Below, piece by piece: positions 57,570-64,000 of a DNA stretch of 64,000 nucleotides. The stretch is from NCBI GenBank assembly GCA_002270295.1, contig NISF01000005.1, forward strand, positions 186,555-250,554, in the 5' to 3' direction. Under the pieces are notes generated by a model. The model had not been told where the DNA came from. It was given only the letters and a program-made list of their open reading frames with translations, and did no database searches. Origin of the DNA: Enterobacter sp. 10-1. Lineage in GTDB: Bacteria > Pseudomonadota > Gammaproteobacteria > Enterobacterales > Enterobacteriaceae. Position 1 is the first letter of the stretch. Each line of letters opens with the position of its first letter. Position numbers and translations under genes: made by a program.

Positions 57570-57657
57570 GCCCGAGCCCGGGGAAGGCGTTTATCGCGCC
57601 ATCACCCGGGTTTCTTCCCGGCTGACGCTACGCTCAGCCGGGCGAGAATGCCCCTTT
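57570..57657. repeat. REP-like elements between yiaF and ghrB
   Basis: Two GC-rich imperfect palindromes lie in the convergent gap: CCCGGGGAAGGCG...CGCCATCACCCGGG, and CCCGGCTGACGC...GCTCAGCCGGG. Their form matches enterobacterial REP/BIME units, which usually sit at transcript ends. Confidence 0.6.
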
Positions 57658-57662
57658 CCTTC

Positions 57663-58634
57663 CTATTTCACCTGCGGGTTCACGCAGTTCTTATCGACGT
57701 TGCCCTGTAGCGCATCAATTAGATTATCCACCGCACAGGCCGCCATGTTGTAGCGCGTTTCATGGGTAGCGGAACCAATATGCGGGAGCGCGACGACGTT
57801 CGGCATGCTGAGCAGCGGGGAGTCCTGCGCCAGCGGCTCCTGCTCAAACACGTCGAGACCGGCGGCATGGATTTCGCCATTCTGCAACGCGGCAATCAAC
57901 GCCTTCTCATCGACGACCGGACCGCGTCCGGCGTTAATAAAGATGGCGGATGGCTTCATTTTGGCGAACTTCTCCGCATTGAAAAGATGATGAGTCTCAG
58001 CGGTCAGCGGCAGGATCAGGCAGACAAAATCGGCTTCCTCAAGCAGCGTATCCAGATCGCAGTAGCGGGCGTTGAAGCGCTCTTCCGCCTGCGGGTGCTG
58101 GCTACGCGCATTATAAAGAATCGGCATCCCGAAGCCGGCATGCGCGCGCTGGGCCAGCGCCATGCCGATGCGCCCCATCCCAACGATGCCCAGCGTTTTG
58201 TGGTGCACATCGCTGCCGAACCAGTCCGGCCCGATGCTTTTGGTCCATTCACCCGCCTTCACGCGATTGGCCACTTCCACCACCCGGCGTGAGGTGCTGA
58301 GTACCAGCGCCATCACCGTATCGGCAACGGTTTCGGTCAACACGGTGGGCGTATGCATCAGCAGGACCCTGCGCGCGTTTAGCGCTCCAACGTCGAAGTT
58401 GTCGTAGCCCACGGAGACCGTTGAGGCCGCACGAAGATTGGGCATTTTCTCCAGTAACGCGGCATCAACTTTTTCGCTGGAGCCCAGCAGGCCTTCGGCC
58501 TGGGCAAACGCCTCGGCGTGCTGCGCGATGGTTTCGGCACTCAGGTTTTTCACCCGGGTGACGGCAAAGTATTTTTCCAGACGTTGCTGCAGGTCGTCGG
58601 GAAGCGTTTTATAGAGAATAACGGACGGCTTCAT
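57663..58634 (-). CDS. ghrB: 2-ketoaldonate/glyoxylate reductase GhrB (TkrA), likely KguD role
   Basis: 323 residues (E. coli 324). It is a D-isomer-specific 2-hydroxyacid dehydrogenase with the Rossmann motif GMGRIG (152-157) and the catalytic triad R237 (NAGRGPVVD), E266 (DVFEQEP) and H285 ([10 protein letters not shown]). E. coli GhrB reduces glyoxylate, hydroxypyruvate and 2-keto-gluconate with NADPH. Here it follows kguT by only 24 bp on the same strand. It therefore fills the kguD slot, reduction of 2-keto-6-phosphogluconate to 6-phosphogluconate, an inference from operon order. Confidence 0.92.
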   Translation of the reverse strand: MKPSVILYKTLPDDLQQRLEKYFAVTRVKNLSAETIAQHAEAFAQAEGLLGSSEKVDAALLEKMPNLRAASTVSVGYDNFDVGALNARRVLLMHTPTVLTETVADTVMALVLSTSRRVVEVANRVKAGEWTKSIGPDWFGSDVHHKTLGIVGMGRIGMALAQRAHAGFGMPILYNARSQHPQAEERFNARYCDLDTLLEEADFVCLILPLTAETHHLFNAEKFAKMKPSAIFINAGRGPVVDEKALIAALQNGEIHAAGLDVFEQEPLAQDSPLLSMPNVVALPHIGSATHETRYNMAACAVDNLIDALQGNVDKNCVNPQVK

Positions 58635-58658
58635 GCGGATCTCCGTAGTATTTAGGGG

Positions 58659-59939
58659 TCAGGCGTGACGAGCGCCAAGCGGAATTTTTTGATTATTAGC
58701 AGGCTTAACAATCAAAGTAAGCCATACCGCGACGAAAAGCGCCACTCCCATGAAAATGTACGAGGCTGACGGGCTGCCGGTCGAACCGTTCAGGTAGCCG
58801 ACGAACCATGAGCCAAAGAATGAGCCTAGCGCGCCCATGCTGTTAATCAGCGCCATCGCGCCGCCGGCTACGTTGCGCGGTAGCATCTCCGGGATGATGG
58901 CGAAGAAGGGGCCATAGGGGGCGTACATCGCCGCGCCGGCAATCACCAGCAGGGTATAAGAAGTCCAGAAGTGGTTCGCGCCGACGGCCCAGGAGCCGAT
59001 AAAGGCCAGCCCGCCAATCAGCAGCAGCGGCCAGACGAACAGCTTACGGTTCTGCATTTTGTCCGAGGCCCAGGAGACGACGATCATCGCAATAGTCGCC
59101 GCCAGGTAAGGTACCGAGGAGAGCCAGCCAACCTCGACCATGCCCATGTTTTCACCGCCGCTGCGGATGATTGACGGCAGCCACAGCACGAAGCCGTATA
59201 CCCCGATACTCCAGGCAAAATACTGCATGCACAGCAGAACGACGTTACGTGAGCGGAAGGCCTCGCTGTAGTTACGTACGGCTTTGATGCCCTGCTGCTC
59301 GCGTTCCAGCTGCTCCTGCAGCGCGGCTTTTTCGCTCTCCGACAGCCAGTTCACCTGCGACGGCTTATCTTTTACCAGTACCCACCAGCAGAAGGCCCAG
59401 ATCACCGCCGGAACGCCTTCAATGATGAACATCTCGCGCCAGCCAAAGGACTGGATCAGATAGCCGGAAACCACCGACATCCACAGCACCGTGACCGGAT
59501 TGCCGAGGATTAAAAAGGTATTGGCGCGCGAGCGTTCGGATTTAGTAAACCAGTTGCTGATGTAAATCAGCATCGCGGGCATCACCGCGGCTTCGACGAC
59601 GCCGAGAATAAAGCGGATAGCGGCCAGCGCCGGAATATTGTGCACCATGCCGGTCAGCGAGGCGCAGGCGCCCCACAGGATCAGGCAGATAAAAATAAGT
59701 TTTCGCACGCTGCGGCGTTCAGCATAAATTGCCCCAGGGATCTGGAAGAAGAAGTACCCGAGGAAGAAAAGAGCGCCCAGTAGCGATGAGACCCCTTTGG
59801 TGATCCCTAAATCTTCGGTAATGCCCGCCGCGGAGGCGAAGCTGAAGTTAGCGCGGTCGAGATACGCCAGGCTATACGTGATAAACACGATAGGCATGAT
59901 GTACCACCAGCGTTTTGTTGCATTGGTTAAGCTGTTCAT
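58659..59939 (-). CDS. kguT: 2-ketogluconate transporter KguT (MFS, ACS family)
   Basis: 426 residues with 12 membrane segments. ACS-family motifs are present: YLDRANFSFASAAG in segment 1 and RFILGVVEAAVMPAMLIYISNWF. It resembles the 2-ketogluconate permeases of Pseudomonas and other enterobacteria, and its neighbours kguE and kguK support that cargo. ATG at 59939 is preceded by GAGGCAAGCCT. It lies 99 bp after kguK and 24 bp before ghrB. Confidence 0.85.
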   Translation of the reverse strand: MNSLTNATKRWWYIMPIVFITYSLAYLDRANFSFASAAGITEDLGITKGVSSLLGALFFLGYFFFQIPGAIYAERRSVRKLIFICLILWGACASLTGMVHNIPALAAIRFILGVVEAAVMPAMLIYISNWFTKSERSRANTFLILGNPVTVLWMSVVSGYLIQSFGWREMFIIEGVPAVIWAFCWWVLVKDKPSQVNWLSESEKAALQEQLEREQQGIKAVRNYSEAFRSRNVVLLCMQYFAWSIGVYGFVLWLPSIIRSGGENMGMVEVGWLSSVPYLAATIAMIVVSWASDKMQNRKLFVWPLLLIGGLAFIGSWAVGANHFWTSYTLLVIAGAAMYAPYGPFFAIIPEMLPRNVAGGAMALINSMGALGSFFGSWFVGYLNGSTGSPSASYIFMGVALFVAVWLTLIVKPANNQKIPLGARHA

Positions 59940-60038
59940 AGGCTTGCCTCTGTATGTGAGGTAACACTCACCGATAGAAGGTGTCTTATGCCGCGCTGTA
60001 TGTAGGGTACAGAGTGGCTACGATCGTTGCATTAAACG

Positions 60039-60977
60039 TTATTCGCCCAGCGCTTCGCGCGTCGGTAATCCTTCGCTATCGCCCTGAACCTGAATAGCCA
60101 GCGAGCCGATTTTATTCCCGCGCCGTACCGCCTGATCCAGCGCTTTGCCTTCCAGCAGGGCGCTAATAACCCCGACCGCAAAGCCATCGCCTGCGCCGAC
60201 GGTATCGACGACGTTATCGACTTTTATCGCCGCGACGGCACCCTGCTCACCCGCGGTCGTTTTATACCAGGCGCCGTCGGAGCCGGTTTTGATGATTACG
60301 GCGCGCACGCCGCGGTTGAGATAGAAGTCAGCGATAGCCTCCGGCGTTTGCTGACCCGTCAGGATCATCCCCTCCTTCAGACCGGGTAAAACCCAGTCGG
60401 CCTGGAAAGCGAGATGGTTGAGCTTTTCCACCATCTCACCTTCGCTTTTCCACAGCACCGGCCGCAGGTTGGGGTCGAAAGAGATCGTTTTTCCCTCGGC
60501 CTTCATCGTGCCGGCGGCGCGATCCAGCAGCGCATATGAACTCTCCGACAGCGCGGCGGCGACGCCGCTTAAATGCAGGTGGCGGGCGCTGGCGAAGTAA
60601 TCGGGGTGGAAATCATCCGGCGACAGGTGGCTGGCAGCCGAGCCTTTGCGGAAATATTCCACAATGGGATCGGTTCCATTTTCGACTTTAGATTTCATCT
60701 GGAAGCCGGTTGCGTAGCGCGGGTCCTGGGTTACACCGCGGGCGTCAATCCCCTCTTTTGCCAGCGAGTTAAGAACAAAGCGACCGAAGCTATCCTCGCC
60801 GACGCGGCTGACCCAGCCGACCTTCAGCCCCAGACGAGCAAGGCCGGTGGCGACGTTCAGCTCCGCGCCGGCGACGCGCTTGATAAAGCATTCTACTTCC
60901 GCGAGGTCCCCGGTTTGGGTTGCCACAAACATGGCCATCGCTTCGCCGATGGTAATGACATCCAATCTGTTTTCCAT
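60039..60977 (-). CDS. kguK: 2-ketogluconate kinase KguK (PfkB family)
   Basis: 312 residues of the PfkB/ribokinase family, near to 2-keto-3-deoxygluconate kinases. It has the N-terminal signature RVAGAELNVATGLARLG and the C-terminal DTVGAGDGFAVG, with D264 as catalytic base. In the kgu operon it phosphorylates 2-ketogluconate at C6. By sequence alone a KdgK role is also possible; the operon context favours KguK. It begins three bases after the kguE stop. Confidence 0.86.
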   Translation of the reverse strand: MENRLDVITIGEAMAMFVATQTGDLAEVECFIKRVAGAELNVATGLARLGLKVGWVSRVGEDSFGRFVLNSLAKEGIDARGVTQDPRYATGFQMKSKVENGTDPIVEYFRKGSAASHLSPDDFHPDYFASARHLHLSGVAAALSESSYALLDRAAGTMKAEGKTISFDPNLRPVLWKSEGEMVEKLNHLAFQADWVLPGLKEGMILTGQQTPEAIADFYLNRGVRAVIIKTGSDGAWYKTTAGEQGAVAAIKVDNVVDTVGAGDGFAVGVISALLEGKALDQAVRRGNKIGSLAIQVQGDSEGLPTREALGE

Positions 60978-60980
60978 GGC

Positions 60981-61730
60981 TTAATCCTCGCGTAAAAGGT
61001 TCACATAGCGGCGGGTAACGGCCGTCAGGTCATGGCCGACCAGCGGAAATTCGATGCCGCGTGGGGCATCGGCGGGCAGGTTATCAAGCAGCGCCATCCA
61101 GCGCGGAGCGGCCTCATCGGGAGGAACGGCGCGGTACTGCTCGCGATGCGGCTGGGCCGCCTTAACGTGAATATAGCTGACGGCGGGCGCAAGATGGCGG
61201 GCGGCCTCTTCCGGCGAATCGCCGACCCACAGCCAGTTGCCCATATCAAACGTCAGCGTCACCGGCAGGTTATTGACCCGGCAGGTGGCTTTAAACCGCT
61301 GCATCGGCGCCAGCTGCCCGCAATCGGTCTGGTCATTTTCCACCACCAGCGCCATACCGCTCTCCTGCAGCGTGCGGCGCAGGGTCTCCAGCTGGTTGTT
61401 ATGGATGAAGTGGCCGAGCGAGAGTTTTAACCATAAGGCGTTGAGGGTTTGCGCTTCCTGCAGCAGCGCCGCGAGGTTCGGGTTAAGCGAGCCGTCGGCG
61501 GCAAACAGGGCCTGCGGCGCGGAGTAGCAGACCAGCAGGTTGTGGCTTTCTATCTCCGCGGCGAGCGCGGGCAGCCGGCTCAGTTCGCCGGGGCTGAATA
61601 ACTCGCGGCGAATCTCCACGCCGTCGGCGCCGGAACCGGCAATGAACGGCAGTACGGCGGACTGCCCGCCAAGCTCTCTAACGCGATCGTTGCCATAAGC
61701 GGCGGTCACGACAATGATTTTTCTGGCCAT
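60981..61730 (-). CDS. kguE: KguE family TIM-barrel (epimerase-like) protein
   Basis: 249 residues, sugar-phosphate isomerase/epimerase-like (AP endonuclease 2 fold). Metal-ligand type stretches include DGVEIRRELFS, LVVENDQTDCGQ and LTFDMGNWLWVGD. Such a gene is the first of kguEKTD in Pseudomonas, where its exact reaction remains unclear. ATG at 61730 (MARKIIVVTAAYGN) has GGGAG upstream. The longer frame to 61793 would run through a probable operator and is rejected. Confidence 0.83.
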   Translation of the reverse strand: MARKIIVVTAAYGNDRVRELGGQSAVLPFIAGSGADGVEIRRELFSPGELSRLPALAAEIESHNLLVCYSAPQALFAADGSLNPNLAALLQEAQTLNALWLKLSLGHFIHNNQLETLRRTLQESGMALVVENDQTDCGQLAPMQRFKATCRVNNLPVTLTFDMGNWLWVGDSPEEAARHLAPAVSYIHVKAAQPHREQYRAVPPDEAAPRWMALLDNLPADAPRGIEFPLVGHDLTAVTRRYVNLLRED

Positions 61731-61778
61731 CTGACAAACTCCCGGTGGTTCTGTAGCGAATCTCTCTATTACGCTAGA

Positions 61779-61792
61779 TGGTACCGGTTCCA
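61779..61792. promoter_or_regulatory. PtxS-like operator upstream of kguE
   Basis: Leftward the sequence reads TGGAACCGGTACCA, close to the Pseudomonas PtxS operator TGAAACCGGTTTCA (two or three differences, core AACCGGT intact). It lies in the 110-bp gap between the LacI-type regulator gene and kguE, about 50 bp upstream of the kguE start. Confidence 0.65.
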
Positions 61793-61840
61793 AAGGAAAG
61801 GGGAGGATGTCTAATTTATGATCACCATCACGAAGGAGAG

Positions 61841-62857
61841 CTAACGGGAGGTCGATCCGCGGACGATCAGTTCACCGGAAAATACCCGCTCACAGATCGG
61901 TTCATGGCTGCCTTCGATGCGGCGCACCACCTGTTCAACGGCGGCGTAGCCTATTTGCCACGTCGGCTGCTTGAGGGTGGTAATCCCGACTCCCGCGAGC
62001 TCCGCCCACTCCAGCTCATCAAACCCGAGCAGGCCGATATCGCTCCCCCAAATCAGGTCAACTCGCTTCAGCGATCGCGCGACCTGCAGCGTCAGAGCGC
62101 CGTTGGCGGAGATAACCGCTTTGCGCATTCCGCGATGGCCGGAGTGAAACTGGCGCAGCACGCTGTCCAGCATCGCGCCGTCGTTGAGCGGGACTTCGGC
62201 ATTTTCCGCGACGATCCCGGCGTGGCGCTGGATGGTGGTGCGAAAGGCGCTCAGCCGCTCGCGTCGCGTGTTGACGGAGCCTAACGGTTCGCTCAGAAAC
62301 AGCAGCGCCTCGAAGCCTTTTTCCACCAGGTGTTCGGTGGCGGTGGTGGCGGCCTGGGCGTTATCCAGTCCGACCACGTCGCAGGCAAAATCCGGAATTT
62401 TTCGGTCGATCAGCACCATCGGCAGCGCCGACTGCTGCAGGCGATTGAGCCCCTCTTCCCGCATCCCGACGGCGTTGACCACAATCCCCTCAACCTGATA
62501 GCTGCGCAGCAGGTCGAGATAGTGCAGCTCCTGATCCAGCTCGTTGTTGGTATTACATACCAGCAGGGTGAAGCCTTTCTCGCGGCAGGCGGCCTCGATG
62601 CCGCTAAGCACGTTAACCGAGTAGGGATTGGTAATATCGGCGATGATCAGGCCAATCAGCCGGGTACGTCCGTGCTTTAGGCCGCGGGCCATCAGGCTGG
62701 GGCGATAGTTAAGTTCGGCAATCGCCTTTTCAATGCGCGCCAGCAGGTCATCGGAAAGCAGATGCTTTTCGCCGTTGAGGTAGCGTGAAATGCTGGTTTT
62801 ACCGGTCTTTGCGGCTTTTGCCACATCGCTAATGGTTGCTCGCGCCGCTTTCGCCAT
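61841..62857 (-). CDS. ptxS: LacI-family regulator of the 2-ketogluconate operon (PtxS-like)
   Basis: 338 residues. The LacI helix-turn-helix (about 7-55; TISDVAKAAKTGKTSISRYLNGEKHLLSDDLLARIEKAI) includes the hinge LNYRPSLMARGLK and is followed by a periplasmic-binding-like sensor domain. Located directly upstream of kguE on the same strand with a PtxS-like operator between, it probably represses kguEKT-ghrB until 2-ketogluconate or its phosphate is present. The symbol is given by analogy with Pseudomonas PtxS. Confidence 0.82.
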   Translation of the reverse strand: MAKAARATISDVAKAAKTGKTSISRYLNGEKHLLSDDLLARIEKAIAELNYRPSLMARGLKHGRTRLIGLIIADITNPYSVNVLSGIEAACREKGFTLLVCNTNNELDQELHYLDLLRSYQVEGIVVNAVGMREEGLNRLQQSALPMVLIDRKIPDFACDVVGLDNAQAATTATEHLVEKGFEALLFLSEPLGSVNTRRERLSAFRTTIQRHAGIVAENAEVPLNDGAMLDSVLRQFHSGHRGMRKAVISANGALTLQVARSLKRVDLIWGSDIGLLGFDELEWAELAGVGITTLKQPTWQIGYAAVEQVVRRIEGSHEPICERVFSGELIVRGSTSR

Positions 62858-62922
62858 GATGGCTTCCTTTGCTGAAATCTGGAGAACACCTTAGCGCGAA
62901 AATTCGCTATATCAAGCATTTT

Positions 62923-62947
62923 GCCCGGTAAGCGCCTCTTACCGGGC
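62923..62947. terminator. Perfect 10-bp hairpin downstream of yiaD
   Basis: GCCCGGTAAG (62923-62932) and CTTACCGGGC (62938-62947) pair perfectly around CGCCT. It lies 14 bp after the yiaD stop and before the ptxS-like gene. There is no T-run on the yiaD strand, so it is REP-like or a 3'-end stabiliser. Confidence 0.6.
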
Positions 62948-62961
62948 GGAGGATGGCGGGG

Positions 62962-63624
62962 TTACTGCAGCGGACTGAGGGTAATTTCCACGCGGCGGTT
63001 CTGCGCTTTGCCTTCCGCAGTGCCGTTGCTGGCAATCGGATTGGCCGGGCCCATTCCGCTGGTGCGGATACGGTTTGCCGCGACGCCCTGGGTGATAAGG
63101 GCGCTGGCAACGCTATCCGCGCGCTGCTGCGAAAGACGCATGTTCAGGTCCTGGCCGCCGGTGCTGTCGGTATAGCCGACAACGTTAACCGCCGTCTTTT
63201 CGTACTCTTTCAGCACCATCGCGACCCCGGAGAGCGTATTGGCTCCTGCCGGTTTGAGATTGGCGCTGCTGCTGTCAAAGGTGACGTTATTGGGCATATT
63301 CAGCACGATGTTATCGCCATTGCGCGTCACGCTGACCCCGGTTCCCTGCATTTTCTCGCGCAGTTTTGCTTCCTGTACGTCCATGTAGTAGCCGATGCCG
63401 CCGCCAAGCGCCGCGCCCGCCGCCGCGCCGATCAGCGCCCCTTTGCCTCGGTCGTGTTTGGAAGAGGAGAGCGCGCCAATGCCCGCGCCGACCAGGGAGC
63501 CGATACCGGCGCCGACGCCGGATTTTCCTGCTTCACGTTCGCCGGTATAGGGGTTGGTCGTACAGCCAGAAATGGCCAGGGTGCCGCTAACCAAAGCCGC
63601 AATCATCAGTACGCGTTTTTTCAT
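62962..63624 (-). CDS. yiaD: OmpA-family outer-membrane lipoprotein YiaD
   Basis: 220 residues (E. coli 219). The lipobox LAISGC (Cys about 21) is followed by glycine-zipper segments (GVGAGIGSLVGAGIGAL; GALIGAAAGAALGGGIGYYMD) and a C-terminal OmpA peptidoglycan-binding domain (VVGYTDSTGGQDLNMRLSQQRADSVASALI, NRRVEITL). In E. coli it is a multicopy suppressor of a BamD defect. It is divergent from bisC. Confidence 0.96.
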   Translation of the reverse strand: MKKRVLMIAALVSGTLAISGCTTNPYTGEREAGKSGVGAGIGSLVGAGIGALSSSKHDRGKGALIGAAAGAALGGGIGYYMDVQEAKLREKMQGTGVSVTRNGDNIVLNMPNNVTFDSSSANLKPAGANTLSGVAMVLKEYEKTAVNVVGYTDSTGGQDLNMRLSQQRADSVASALITQGVAANRIRTSGMGPANPIASNGTAEGKAQNRRVEITLSPLQ

Positions 63625-63791
63625 ATTATTTCCTTAATCCATTTTATTCTTTGTCACAGCGCGCGTGACGGTTGATTATGACGCCCGGATGTGGAGAAAA
63701 TTCCCCGGATAACGTCTCTATTTGTAAGTAACCTTGAACGGCCGAATAACAGGCCGTCACCACACCTGCATTCGCTGACCAGGAGCTCGCT

Positions 63792-64000
63792 TTGCCAACC
63801 TCATCTGCAACTGAAACCATCCTCACCGCGGCCCATTGGGGACCGATGCTGGTTGAAACCGATGGTGAAAATGTCCTCTCTTCCCGCGGCGCGCTGGAAA
63901 CCCCCTTCGCCAACTCTTTGCAAACCGCCGTGCGGGACCAGGTTCATAGCAAGACTCGCGTGCGTTACCCGATGGTGCGTAAAGGTTTTCTGGCCTCGCC
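63792..64000 (+). CDS. bisC: Biotin sulfoxide reductase BisC, 5' end only
   Basis: 69 codons before the window edge. LTAAHWGPMLVETDGE, SSRGALETPFANSLQ, VRDQVHSKTRVRYPMVRKGFLAS match the N-terminus of E. coli BisC, a cytoplasmic molybdopterin (bis-MGD) enzyme that reduces biotin and methionine sulfoxides. The only start fitting the homology is TTG at 63792, seven bases after AGGAG (63781-63785). The first residues (PTSSATE) are not conserved with E. coli. Confidence 0.9.
   Translation, partial: MPTSSATETILTAAHWGPMLVETDGENVLSSRGALETPFANSLQTAVRDQVHSKTRVRYPMVRKGFLAS

Noticed and set aside
60981-61793. 270-residue version of KguE starting at 61793
   Set aside because: The extension would place a PtxS-like operator and probable promoter inside the gene; MARKIIVV at 61730 has a ribosome binding site.

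Overview
The window is a contiguous, GC-rich enterobacterial chromosome segment. Almost every gene is a close relative of an Escherichia coli gene near the 80-minute region, in nearly the E. coli order: trmL-lldDRP-yibL-yibT-mtlRDA-yibIHF-selAB ... sgbEUH-lyxK ... yiaLK ... yiaJ-yiaI-avtA-malS-bax-xylRHGF-xylAB-wecH-ysaB-glyQS-cspA-yiaG-yiaF-ghrB-yiaD-bisC. The E. coli-specific blocks (rhs, yiaTUVW, aldB, yiaMNO, hokA/insertion sequences) are absent. In their place are cassettes typical of the Klebsiella/Raoultella/Enterobacter group. The genus cannot be fixed from this sequence alone. No rRNA, tRNA, CRISPR array, prophage or insertion sequence was seen.

Layout. 1-4.3 kb: trmL (cut by the window edge) and the L-lactate operon lldPRD with two LldR-type operators. 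4.3-9.6 kb: yibL, yibT and the mannitol PTS operon mtlADR with an array of CRP-like sites. 9.6-15.1 kb: yibIH, yibF and the selenocysteine genes selAB. 15.2-19.7 kb: an accessory arabinoside locus (GH127 beta-L-arabinofuranosidase, GPH-family sugar symporter, divergent AraC regulator). 19.7-33.1 kb: a long leftward catabolic block, yiaK-yiaL-yiaX1-yiaX2-lyxK-sgbH-sgbU-sgbE (the Klebsiella yiaKLX1X2PQRS ascorbate/2,3-diketogulonate system). It is preceded by a ribose-type ABC transporter and an SMP-30 lactonase, with the IclR regulator YiaJ divergent. 33.2-38.4 kb: yiaI, avtA, malS, bax. 38.4-46.7 kb: the complete D-xylose locus xylRHGF/xylAB. 46.7-54.8 kb: wecH, ysaB, glyQS, two small exported proteins, an ABC-F ATPase, cspA and yiaG. 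55-64 kb: an AAHS-family permease, yiaF, a 2-ketogluconate operon (ptxS-like regulator, kguE, kguK, kguT) running into ghrB, then yiaD and the start of bisC.

How the genes work together. The region is dominated by sugar and sugar-acid catabolism. The sgb/lyx/yia enzymes take 2,3-diketo-L-gulonate via 3-keto-L-gulonate, its 6-phosphate, L-xylulose-5-P and L-ribulose-5-P to D-xylulose-5-P. XylAB reach the same intermediate from D-xylose. The kgu genes take 2-ketogluconate to 6-phosphogluconate. Lactate, mannitol, maltodextrin and arabinoside genes complete the set.

The most interesting observations are these. First, a 16-bp motif is shared by the promoter of the added ABC/lactonase genes and that of yiaK, suggesting one enlarged YiaJ regulon for lactone forms such as dehydroascorbate. 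Second, ghrB sits exactly where kguD sits in the Pseudomonas kguEKTD operon. Third, there are several unexplained palindromes and a family of dispersed CCCTCTCC/GGAGAGGG hairpins.
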